Source: an uncultured Bacilli bacterium
GTDB lineage: Bacteria > Bacillota_I > Bacilli_A > RF39 > UBA660
Direction: 5' to 3'
DNA: 5,192 bases
Assembly (NCBI GenBank): GCA_947630865.1
Contig: CANRJE010000091.1
Coordinates: 1 to 5,192 of the forward strand
Position 1 is the first letter of the stretch, and the number at the start of each line of letters is the position of its first letter. Shown one piece after another: positions 1 to 5,192 of the stretch. Made by a program: the position numbers and the translations under genes. The notes under the pieces are model-generated. The model saw only the letters and a program-made list of their open reading frames with translations. It was not told where the DNA came from and did not search any database.

Positions 1-87
1 TATGGGGTAAGGGGTTTTATTGTCTTTTTTACAAAAACTTGTTTTTTATTTATGTTTTTTCAAAGCAATAGCATAAAGAAAAAATAA

Positions 88-116
88 TTGCTTAAAATTA
101 AAAAATATCATATAAT
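88..116 (+). promoter_or_regulatory. Candidate sigma-70/SigA promoter of the HIT gene
   Basis: A perfect -10 box TATAAT lies at 111-116. A weak -35 box, TTGCTT at 88-93, matches only the TTG of the consensus and sits 17 nt upstream of the -10. Transcription would begin near 122-124, which leaves a short leader carrying the Shine-Dalgarno at 130-134. The perfect -10 and ideal spacing support the call. In DNA this A+T-rich a -10 match alone is common, so confidence is moderate. Confidence 0.5.
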
Positions 117-129
117 TTATATGAATGAG

Positions 130-134
130 AGGAG
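130..134 (+). promoter_or_regulatory. Shine-Dalgarno that decides the HIT start
   Basis: AGGAG at 130-134 lies 5 nt before the ATG at 140. It falls inside the longer reading frame that could start at the ATG at 125, and that earlier ATG has no ribosome-binding sequence in front of it. The site therefore selects 140 as the start. Confidence 0.75.
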
Positions 135-139
135 AATTT

Positions 140-532
140 ATGGACGATTGTTTATTTTGTAAAATTATTAAAAAAGAAGTACCTAGTGAAATTATATATG
201 AGGATTCAAACTTCTTAGTCTTTTTAGATATTAAACCTGCAACGAATGGAGATTCTTTAATTGTACCTAAAAAACATTATTTAGATTTAACAACAATTCC
301 TGATGATTTATTAATAAAGATGAATAATGTTATCAAAAAATTATATCCTATTTATAAAGAAAAACTTGGTTGTGTTGGTTTAACTTTAACAACTAATAAA
401 GATTATGCTCAAGAGATTAAACATTTGCATATTCACTTTATACCAAGATATGAAAATGATAAAGTTGGATATTTATCTAATAAAGAAATACTAGAAGATT
501 TAAAAACTATTAAAGAAAAATTAACAAAATAA
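140..532 (+). CDS. HIT (histidine triad) family protein
   Basis: This is a 130-residue protein of the histidine triad superfamily, soluble cytoplasmic nucleotide-binding enzymes that usually hydrolyse phosphoramidate or phosphoanhydride bonds of nucleotides such as AMP conjugates or dinucleoside polyphosphates. The signature H-x-H-x-H is His95-Leu-His97-Ile-His99, followed by FIPRY. His97 would be the catalytic nucleophile, and the conserved Gln (Gln91) precedes the triad. The N-terminal CLFC (Cys4, Cys7) with His46 and His95 resembles the zinc site of bacterial HIT proteins. Length is normal for the family. The frame opens at an ATG at 125, but I start at 140 because AGGAG sits 5 nt before it, the first family-like residues (DDCLFCKII) begin there, and the predicted transcription start lies at about 123. 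The gene is monocistronic and converges on the pilin-like gene. The physiological substrate cannot be read from the sequence. Confidence 0.93.
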   Translation: MDDCLFCKIIKKEVPSEIIYEDSNFLVFLDIKPATNGDSLIVPKKHYLDLTTIPDDLLIKMNNVIKKLYPIYKEKLGCVGLTLTTNKDYAQEIKHLHIHFIPRYENDKVGYLSNKEILEDLKTIKEKLTK

Positions 533-555
533 GCCGAGAATTAATCGGCTTTTTA
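531..555 (+). terminator. Rho-independent terminator of the HIT gene, possibly bidirectional
   Basis: A perfect 7-bp stem pairs AAGCCGA (531-537) with TCGGCTT (545-551) around a 7-nt loop, and a T-run continues to 554. The stem overlaps the last two bases of the HIT stop codon. It is the most GC-rich hairpin in the window. Read on the minus strand it is followed by ATTTTG, a weaker U-tract, and lies about 40 nt past the pilin-like stop, so it may also terminate that convergent gene. Confidence 0.85.
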
Positions 556-589
556 TTATAACTTTTTAATTAGATATAGATAATTAATA

Positions 590-976
590 TTAGCAACCTT
601 CTGATCTATAATTAGTACAAACTAAACAAGCTTTATAATTAAAAGTATAGTTTATACCTTTATCAGCACCTCTAGTAATTTTTACATAACTAGAGTTACA
701 ATTTCCACCTTTTGGATCTTTTATCGTATCAATAAAGCCACCTGTTTTTAAATCATTATAGGAAACATTTAAACTTCCTCCTACTTGAGGACGTTTATCA
801 ATATTTTTAATAAGATAATTTCTAGCTGAACCAGATAAAGTTGATTCGTAGTTTTTATAAACAGAATTTCGGCTATTTTCCAAAATATAGGTAACTGAAA
901 CAACAGCAATTCCTGAAATGATAGAAATTATAATTATTACACCCAATAGTTCAACTAATGTAAATCCTTTATTCAT
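590..976 (-). CDS. Type IV pilin-like (prepilin) protein with four C-terminal cysteines
   Basis: This 128-residue protein begins with a class III prepilin signal. The leader is MNKG, and cleavage is expected between Gly4 and Phe5. FTLVELL follows, with the conserved Glu at mature position +5 (Glu9). A hydrophobic helix of about residues 10-33 would anchor it in the membrane and pack in a pilus or pseudopilus core. The remaining ~95 residues form a small polar domain with four cysteines (Cys93, Cys117, Cys120, Cys128), enough for two disulfides outside the cell. A prepilin peptidase would be needed, but none is present, nor any assembly ATPase or other pilin gene, so it is an orphan here. The ATG at 976 is fixed by an in-frame TGA at 992-994. 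It has no Shine-Dalgarno at normal spacing. The fold class is secure. The role (competence pseudopilus, adhesion, or another surface function) is unknown. Confidence 0.85.
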   Translation of the reverse strand: MNKGFTLVELLGVIIIISIISGIAVVSVTYILENSRNSVYKNYESTLSGSARNYLIKNIDKRPQVGGSLNVSYNDLKTGGFIDTIKDPKGGNCNSSYVKITRGADKGINYTFNYKACLVCTNYRSEGC

Positions 977-994
977 ATGACAACTATTTAATCA

Positions 995-1012
995 ATAAGA
1001 ATATATTCTTAT
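995..1012. promoter_or_regulatory. Perfect 18-bp palindrome in the leader of the pilin-like gene
   Basis: ATAAGAATATATTCTTAT reads identically on both strands. It is flanked by an exact 8-bp direct repeat ATCAATAA at 991-998 and 1011-1018, 20 nt apart. It lies 18 nt upstream of the pilin-like ATG, downstream of the predicted promoter. It could be an operator for a dimeric repressor or an RNA hairpin (7-bp stem, ATAT loop). Function is inferred from position only, and A+T-rich palindromes also arise by chance. Confidence 0.35.
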
Positions 1013-1070
1013 CAATAATCCTTTCTCTTAATTTTTAATTTATTAATACCAAAAACTATACTTTAACTAT

Positions 1071-1099
1071 TTTATAATACTTCTATATTAATATATCAT
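1071..1099 (-). promoter_or_regulatory. Candidate promoter of the pilin-like gene
   Basis: On the minus strand, ATGATA (1099-1094, 4/6 to TTGACA) is followed after exactly 17 nt by TATAAA (1076-1071, 5/6 to TATAAT). Transcription would start near 1064, giving a leader of about 88 nt that contains the palindrome at 995-1012. It sits just beyond the ATPase stop codon, with no clear terminator between, so the pilin-like gene could also receive read-through transcript. Confidence 0.4.
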
Positions 1100-1121
1100 T
1101 TTTAAGAGAATTTTTAAAGAG

Positions 1122-3731
1122 TTAAACCATTCTTTTTAAATTTTTCTTTTTTAAAATTATTTTTCTTAAAAAATCGACTGGGAAAACTGTTAAAGCAATC
1201 AAGATAATCAAAAAGAATTCTTTAATTGTTAAACCATAAGTTCTAAATAAATCTCCTCCAAAATAAATTAAATAAACTTGAACTACAATAATAAAACCTA
1301 TAACTAACAAAAATATTTTATTTTTTAAAATGTTAGAAAAGATATTTATACGATATGTTCTAGCATTAAATGAATTAAAAATACCTATAAAGATGAAAAG
1401 AGCAAAATAAGCTGTCATTAGATATTTATTGTTATCACCCATTCTAAATACTTGATGAACAATAGGAAGCTTTAAAAATAAAATACAAAGAGTAGCTGAC
1501 CAAATAGAAGTAGTTGCTATTTCATTATACATATAACTATTCATAATAGGTTCATCACTTCTTTTTGGAGGTTCATCCATATATTCAAGAATTGCTGGTT
1601 CAAAGGAGAATGCTAACGCTGCAAAAGTATCCATAATCATATTAAGCCACAACATTTGAACAATAGTAATTGGAGATGTAAATCCAATAAAAGGTCCTAT
1701 AATAGAAAGTAAAACTGCACACATATTAACACTTAATTGGTAAATAATAAATTTTCTAATACTTTTGAAAATAGTTCTACCATATAAAATAGCCTTGCTT
1801 ATCGATAAAATATTATTATCAAGAATTACAATATCCGAAGCTTCTTTACTAACTTCTGTACCAGATCCCATAGCAAATCCAACGTTTGCTTTCTTTAAAG
1901 CTGGAGCATCATTTACCCCATCTCCTGTCATACCAACTACTTGATCCATATCTTCAATAATTCTAACCAAACGACTTTTATCACTAGGAAGGGCTCTTGC
2001 AATAACTTTTATATCATTTATTTTAGCTTTTATCTCCGTATCACTCATTAATTTCATTTCACTACTTGATAAAATTATGTCGCGATTACTATTTAAAATA
2101 CCGACTTCATTTGCAACCCCTTTAGCTGTTTCTTTGCTATCACCAGTTATCATTATGACTTTAACATGGGCTTTCTTAATTAATTCTATTCCTTCTTTAG
2201 CTTCCTTTCTTATTTCATCTTTTAATAAAATTAAACCCATAAAAACTAAATCTTCTAAATTAGTATTTCCTTTTTTATATGCTAAGGCAATAACTCTAAT
2301 ACCTTTGGAAGTTGCTAATTGAATAGTTTTTGAAATTTTATCATAATTAACAATATTTTGAACTTTTAAAGTATTATCTAAAAATTTATTACATTTAGGT
2401 AATAATACTTCACTAGCACCTTTAAAATAAGTCAAATTCTCATGACCATTATTTAAAGTTACACTACTATATTTTATTGAACTATCAAAAGGAACTCGAG
2501 TTATTATTTTTTTCTTATTCTTGATATCTTTATTTAAAAATTTTAAAATTGATCTATCAGTTGAATTGCCACTTATAACCTCTCCTTTAGAATCAAATAG
2601 ACTATCGTTATTATAAAAAAGTGCTTCAAAATAAAAGTTATATCGAGGATTATTACAAATATCATTTTTAGTTAAACTTCCTAAACTACCATTCAATATA
2701 TCAATTACTTCTAATTTACCTTTTGTAAGGGTACCTGTCTTATCAGTTAATAAAAAATTTAAATTTCCAGCTGTTTCAATTCCTACTAATTTTCTAACTA
2801 AAACATTATCTTTTAACATTCTTTTCATATTACTTGATAAAACTAGAGTTATCATCATAGGAAGACCTTCAGGAACAGCAACAACTATAATGGTTACACT
2901 TAAAGTCAAAGCATAAATCAAATGATTCATCAAAACGGGCCAATTAGTAATAGTTTCTTTAATTAAATTTAAATCAAAATTATTAGCAATTACAATACTT
3001 GAAAATAGATAAGAAAAACTAACAAGAAGAGCTCCAACATAACCAATTCGACTGATAATTTTAGCAAGTTTAGTTAATCTAGTTTTCAAAGGGCTTGATG
3101 GTTTTTTATCTTGAAGTTCTAAGGCTAAACGACCATAAACTGTATTCATACCAACATTTAAAACAAGCATTTCCCCTACTCCCGAATAAACAGTTGTTCC
3201 ACGAAAAAGATTATTCTCATCTCGTCTTTCATACCCATTGTATGCCTTTTTTTTACTTTCTTTAGTTTCTCCATTTAAAACACTTTCATCTACAGAAAGA
3301 TTACCATTTATTAAAATACCATCAGCAGGTATCTTATCACCAGATACTAATAAAACTACATCTGATTTAACAATGTCATTAATATCGATTTCTAAAACCT
3401 CACCATTTCTTCGAACACGAACTTTTATTCTTTCAGCTTCTTGTCCTAGTTTAAGAAAAGCTTTTTCACTTCCATATTCCGAAATAGTTGAAATAAATGT
3501 TGCTAAAAAAACAGCAATTAAAATACCAATCGTTTCATAGAAATCAAAATCTCTAAATAAAAAAACAATTTTGATAGCTAAAGCAATTAAAAGAATTTTA
3601 ATAATTGGGTCTCCTAAAGATTCTAATAAAAGTTCTAAAAATTTGTGTTTTTTTTCAACTTCAATTGCATTGGTTCCATATTTTTTTCTTGATTCAATTA
3701 CTTCTTCATTACTTAGTCCATTATTGTTCAT
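1122..3731 (-). CDS. P-type (P2, plasma-membrane-type) calcium-transporting ATPase
   Basis: This 869-residue membrane pump couples ATP hydrolysis to cation export, most likely Ca2+. In order it shows a cation-ATPase N-terminal domain; M1-M2 (about 43-84); the actuator domain with NGET at 153-156 in place of the usual TGES, keeping the key Glu155; M3-M4 (about 224-300) with PEGLP at 287-291; the phosphorylation motif DKTGTLT at 330-336 (Asp330); the nucleotide-binding KGAS at 437-440; MITGD at 527-531; GDGVNDAP at 603-610; and M5-M10 from about 660. Glu288 in M4 and Asn697/Asp701 in M6 form a site-II calcium site. Ala672 replaces the M5 glutamate of SERCA site I, as in PMCA-type pumps. No long C-terminal regulatory extension is present; it ends in a basic tail. 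The start has GGAGG (3741-3737) 5 nt upstream. It lies 95 nt after the carboxypeptidase gene with no convincing promoter of its own, so co-transcription is likely. Confidence 0.93.
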   Translation of the reverse strand: MNNNGLSNEEVIESRKKYGTNAIEVEKKHKFLELLLESLGDPIIKILLIALAIKIVFLFRDFDFYETIGILIAVFLATFISTISEYGSEKAFLKLGQEAERIKVRVRRNGEVLEIDINDIVKSDVVLLVSGDKIPADGILINGNLSVDESVLNGETKESKKKAYNGYERRDENNLFRGTTVYSGVGEMLVLNVGMNTVYGRLALELQDKKPSSPLKTRLTKLAKIISRIGYVGALLVSFSYLFSSIVIANNFDLNLIKETITNWPVLMNHLIYALTLSVTIIVVAVPEGLPMMITLVLSSNMKRMLKDNVLVRKLVGIETAGNLNFLLTDKTGTLTKGKLEVIDILNGSLGSLTKNDICNNPRYNFYFEALFYNNDSLFDSKGEVISGNSTDRSILKFLNKDIKNKKKIITRVPFDSSIKYSSVTLNNGHENLTYFKGASEVLLPKCNKFLDNTLKVQNIVNYDKISKTIQLATSKGIRVIALAYKKGNTNLEDLVFMGLILLKDEIRKEAKEGIELIKKAHVKVIMITGDSKETAKGVANEVGILNSNRDIILSSSEMKLMSDTEIKAKINDIKVIARALPSDKSRLVRIIEDMDQVVGMTGDGVNDAPALKKANVGFAMGSGTEVSKEASDIVILDNNILSISKAILYGRTIFKSIRKFIIYQLSVNMCAVLLSIIGPFIGFTSPITIVQMLWLNMIMDTFAALAFSFEPAILEYMDEPPKRSDEPIMNSYMYNEIATTSIWSATLCILFLKLPIVHQVFRMGDNNKYLMTAYFALFIFIGIFNSFNARTYRINIFSNILKNKIFLLVIGFIIVVQVYLIYFGGDLFRTYGLTIKEFFLIILIALTVFPVDFLRKIILKKKNLKRMV

Positions 3732-3764
3732 GTAATCCTCCAGTTAATTTTATGCTCGAAAGAA

Positions 3765-3799
3765 AAAATAATTCAAAAAGAAAAAGATTAAATTATTTT
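3765..3799 (-). terminator. Weak A/T-only hairpin between the carboxypeptidase and ATPase genes
   Basis: On the minus strand AAAATAATT (3799-3791) pairs with AATTATTTT (3773-3765) in a 9-bp all-A/T stem with a 17-nt loop, followed by TTCTTTC. It may attenuate transcription after the carboxypeptidase gene. With no G-C pair and a large loop it is unlikely to stop polymerase fully, and the ATPase would then depend on read-through. Confidence 0.22.
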
Positions 3800-3863
3800 A
3801 ACCTTCATCTTCTAATGTTTCTGTTTCTAAAATAATTCTCCCTGTATCATATTTTTTAAGCAT
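3798..3863 (-). other. Short -1 frame overlapping the carboxypeptidase 3' end
   Basis: In the -1 frame relative to the carboxypeptidase, an ATG at 3863 opens a 21-codon frame ending in an acidic tail (LETETLEDEG) and a TAA at 3800-3798, 27 nt beyond the annotated TAG. The carboxypeptidase frame contains A AAA AAT (3858-3852), a possible slippery heptamer. A -1 slip there would replace the final residues NMIQGELF with KYDTGRIILETETLEDEG. It may be chance, a programmed frameshift, or a sign of an indel in the A-run. No Shine-Dalgarno stands out for independent translation. Confidence 0.2.
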
Positions 3864-4987
3864 TTAAGAAAAATATTTAAGAAATTATCTTTTTTTACAT
3901 CTTGATTAACTGTTACTAAAACTTCATCAATCATATTGCCTAAATCATCTTTTACTACAAGTTTACCAATTGTATCTCCTTTTTTAATTGGCAGTTTTAT
4001 TTCATCTAAAATTAAATTAGATTTATATTCCTTATCTTTATCACTTTGTTTTTTTAAAATAGTAACATCAGTTTTTGCAACAATCTCAATTTTCTTTTGA
4101 TTGGCTTTATCAATTTCAATTTCTCCTAGTTTTTCAAAAGCTTTTTTGATAGTAGTCACTTCATATAAGTTAAAACCATAATCTAAAAGTTCTGCTGTTT
4201 CAGCGTTTCTAGTCTTACCATCTGGTTCACCAAGAACAATTGCAAGAAGACGCATACCATTTCTTTTAGCCGTAACAGCCATACAATAAAGAGCATTATC
4301 AGTCATGCCTGTTTTTAACCCATCAGCTCCTTGATAAGTTCTAATTAATTTGTTGGTATTAACAAGCCAAAATTGATTATTTGTTCCCTTTCTTAAATAA
4401 TCTTCATAGATACTTGTAAATTTAAAAATATCTTCATGTTTCATTAATTCCTTTGCAATTATAGCCATATCATAAGCAGTTGAATAATGGTTATCTTCAT
4501 CTAAACCAGTTGGATTTACAAAATGTGTATTTTTAAGGCCTAATTCTTTTGCTTTATCATTCATCATCTTAACAAAATTAGCTTCACTTCCACCTATTCG
4601 TTCAGCCATAACAACAATTCCGTCATTAGCACTTGCCATCATTATTCCTTTAATCAAATCTGAAACCGTCATTTGTTCTCCTTCAGAAAGCCAAATTTGT
4701 GACCCACCCATACCAGCTGCATTTTTAGATACTTTAACTTTTTCTGTTAAACTGATACTACCTTTTTCAAGAGACTCCATAACAAGAATCATGCCCATCA
4801 TCTTTGTCATAGAAGCAACAGCTAGTTTTTCATTTGAATTTTTCTCATATATTATTGTTCCAGTTCCAACTTCCATTAAAAGTCCTGCTTTAGCATTACT
4901 TAATAAATCATTAGCAGCCTTAACTTTTAGAGGAAGAAGATTAAATATAAAAACAAAAATTAATATTATTGTTAAATTTTTTTTCAT
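3827..4987 (-). CDS. Serine-type D-alanyl-D-alanine carboxypeptidase (DacF/DacA type, PBP5 family)
   Basis: This is a 386-residue low-molecular-weight penicillin-binding protein that removes the terminal D-Ala from peptidoglycan pentapeptides and so limits cross-linking. Residues 1-24 are a signal peptide (basic MKKN, hydrophobic stretch, VKA at the cleavage site). The peptidase S11 domain (about 26-270) holds all three active-site motifs: SMTK at 59-62 with nucleophile Ser59, SAN at 119-121, and KTG at 225-227. A smaller beta-rich PBP5 C-terminal domain spans about 275-365. It is followed by an amphipathic helix (about 369-382) that would peg the enzyme to the outer membrane face. Length matches Bacillus DacF/DacB-type enzymes; I assign no symbol because orthology among DacA, DacB and DacF cannot be settled here. 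The ATG has GGAGG (4996-4992) 4 nt upstream. The C-terminal end overlaps a -1 frame, noted separately. Confidence 0.95.
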   Translation of the reverse strand: MKKNLTIILIFVFIFNLLPLKVKAANDLLSNAKAGLLMEVGTGTIIYEKNSNEKLAVASMTKMMGMILVMESLEKGSISLTEKVKVSKNAAGMGGSQIWLSEGEQMTVSDLIKGIMMASANDGIVVMAERIGGSEANFVKMMNDKAKELGLKNTHFVNPTGLDEDNHYSTAYDMAIIAKELMKHEDIFKFTSIYEDYLRKGTNNQFWLVNTNKLIRTYQGADGLKTGMTDNALYCMAVTAKRNGMRLLAIVLGEPDGKTRNAETAELLDYGFNLYEVTTIKKAFEKLGEIEIDKANQKKIEIVAKTDVTILKKQSDKDKEYKSNLILDEIKLPIKKGDTIGKLVVKDDLGNMIDEVLVTVNQDVKKDNFLNIFLKCLKNMIQGELF

Positions 4988-5009
4988 AAAACCTCCATTT
5001 AAGTTTATG

Positions 5010-5045
5010 AAAAAATATTCAAGACATAACTAATATCTTGAATAT
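5010..5045 (-). terminator. Terminator-like hairpin in the leader of the carboxypeptidase gene
   Basis: On the minus strand ATATTCAAGA (5045-5036) pairs perfectly with TCTTGAATAT (5024-5015) in a 10-bp stem with an 11-nt loop, followed directly by TTTTT (5014-5010). It ends 22 nt before the carboxypeptidase ATG. It either terminates the upstream gene (stop at 5112) or acts as an attenuator, because the best promoter (5083-5111) lies upstream of it. The stem has only two G-C pairs, so its strength is uncertain. Confidence 0.5.
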
Positions 5046-5082
5046 AATATTAAGAATACCAAAATTTTAATTTTAAAGATAA

Positions 5083-5111
5083 ATTATAAGTTATGAAAAC
5101 TAATCTGTATA
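5083..5111 (-). promoter_or_regulatory. Candidate promoter of the carboxypeptidase-ATPase unit
   Basis: On the minus strand TATACA (5111-5106, 4/6 to TTGACA) is followed after 17 nt by a perfect TATAAT (5088-5083). It begins immediately after the stop codon of the upstream partial gene. Transcription would start near 5076, giving a leader of about 89 nt that includes the hairpin at 5010-5045. Confidence 0.5.
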
Positions 5112-5192
5112 TTATCTAGTTTGATTAGATTTTTCGAGTATCTTTTTAATTTTATTAATGCCAAGATTAGTTGCTTTAGATATTATATCAAG
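5112..5192 (-). CDS. C-terminal end of an unrecognised protein (partial)
   Basis: An open frame enters from the right edge of the window and ends in TAA at 5114-5112, giving the last 26 residues: it begins LDIISKATNLGINKIKK and ends ILEKSNQTR. The lysine-rich, leucine/isoleucine-spaced sequence suggests a helical tail. It is on the same strand as the carboxypeptidase gene and 124 nt upstream of it. I do not recognise the family, and the gene's identity depends on sequence outside the window. The coding-like amino acid composition and the lack of stops in this very A+T-rich DNA support a real gene end, but it is too short to be certain. Confidence 0.5.
   Translation of the reverse strand, partial: LDIISKATNLGINKIKKILEKSNQTR

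Noticed and set aside
27..47. A/T-rich hairpin AAAAAC-TT-GTTTTT followed by T residues, a possible terminator for something upstream.
   Set aside because: A two-base loop and almost no G-C pairs make it implausible as a stable terminator.
1..87. Open plus-strand frame of 28 codons from the left edge to a TAA at 85-87 (YGVRGFIVFF and onward), which could be the tail of an upstream gene.
   Set aside because: It is Phe-rich simply because the DNA is T-rich, has no recognisable motif and is too short to separate from chance. No gene is supported here on either strand.
125..139. ATG at 125 as an alternative HIT start adding MRGEF.
   Set aside because: The extra codons are the Shine-Dalgarno region itself, nothing precedes that ATG as a ribosome site, and the family N-terminus begins at 140.
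1101..1120. Imperfect tandem repeat TTTTTAAGAGA / TTTTTAAAGAG just past the ATPase stop.
   Set aside because: Short and low-complexity; expected by chance in this composition and not hairpin-forming enough to call a terminator.
2077..2322. 81-codon open frame on the plus strand.
   Set aside because: It lies wholly inside the ATPase gene, opposite strand, with no motif; it is a shadow of the real gene.
3238..3540. 100-codon open frame on the plus strand.
   Set aside because: Antisense to the well-conserved actuator region of the ATPase; a shadow frame.
3742..3776. TTGAAT-N18-TAAAAT on the minus strand as a promoter for the ATPase.
   Set aside because: The transcript would begin at about the Shine-Dalgarno, leaving no usable ribosome site, so I favour co-transcription with the carboxypeptidase gene.
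3605..3835. 76-codon open frame on the plus strand spanning the ATPase start and the gap to the carboxypeptidase gene.
   Set aside because: Mostly antisense to the ATPase N-terminus, low-complexity Leu/Phe content and no ribosome site; not a credible gene.
4791..5033. 80-codon open frame on the plus strand over the carboxypeptidase start.
   Set aside because: Antisense to the signal peptide and SMTK region of a clear gene; a shadow frame.
5100..5128. Minus-strand CTAATC/GATTAG hairpin followed by TTTT near the end of the partial gene, as its terminator.
   Set aside because: Only 6 bp with a 17-nt loop, and it overlaps both the stop codon and the predicted promoter; the hairpin at 5010-5045 is a much better candidate.

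Overview
The window is strongly A+T-rich and every Trp codon I checked is TGG. It looks like the chromosome of a low-GC Gram-positive bacterium (Firmicutes/Bacilli, possibly one of the uncultured gut lineages related to the Mollicutes). A D-Ala-D-Ala carboxypeptidase argues for a peptidoglycan wall, so a true wall-less Mollicute is unlikely. The standard code (table 11) fits: no TGA is read through, and the stops seen are TAA and TAG. The lineage is inference.

Layout. Positions 1-87 hold no feature I can support. A small HIT-family gene (140-532, + strand) follows with its own promoter (88-116) and ends in a strong hairpin terminator (531-555). Everything else is on the minus strand and is read right to left. 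First comes the tail of an unrecognised gene (5112-5192). Next is a candidate promoter (5083-5111) and a terminator-like leader hairpin (5010-5045) before a secreted penicillin-binding carboxypeptidase (3827-4987). A P-type Ca2+ ATPase follows (1122-3731), 95 nt downstream and probably on the same transcript. Last is a candidate promoter (1071-1099) and an AT-rich palindrome (995-1012) leading into a small type IV pilin-like protein (590-976). That gene converges on the HIT gene across the shared terminator.

Functionally this is mostly a housekeeping region: nucleotide hydrolysis or binding (HIT), wall trimming (carboxypeptidase), calcium export (ATPase) and one orphan pilin-like surface protein. 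I see no mobile element, CRISPR array, tRNA, rRNA or defence system. The points most worth a second look are the orphan four-cysteine pilin-like protein with no Shine-Dalgarno and a perfect palindrome in its leader, the terminator-like hairpin between promoter and start of the carboxypeptidase gene, and a -1 reading frame with a slippery A-run at the carboxypeptidase 3' end.
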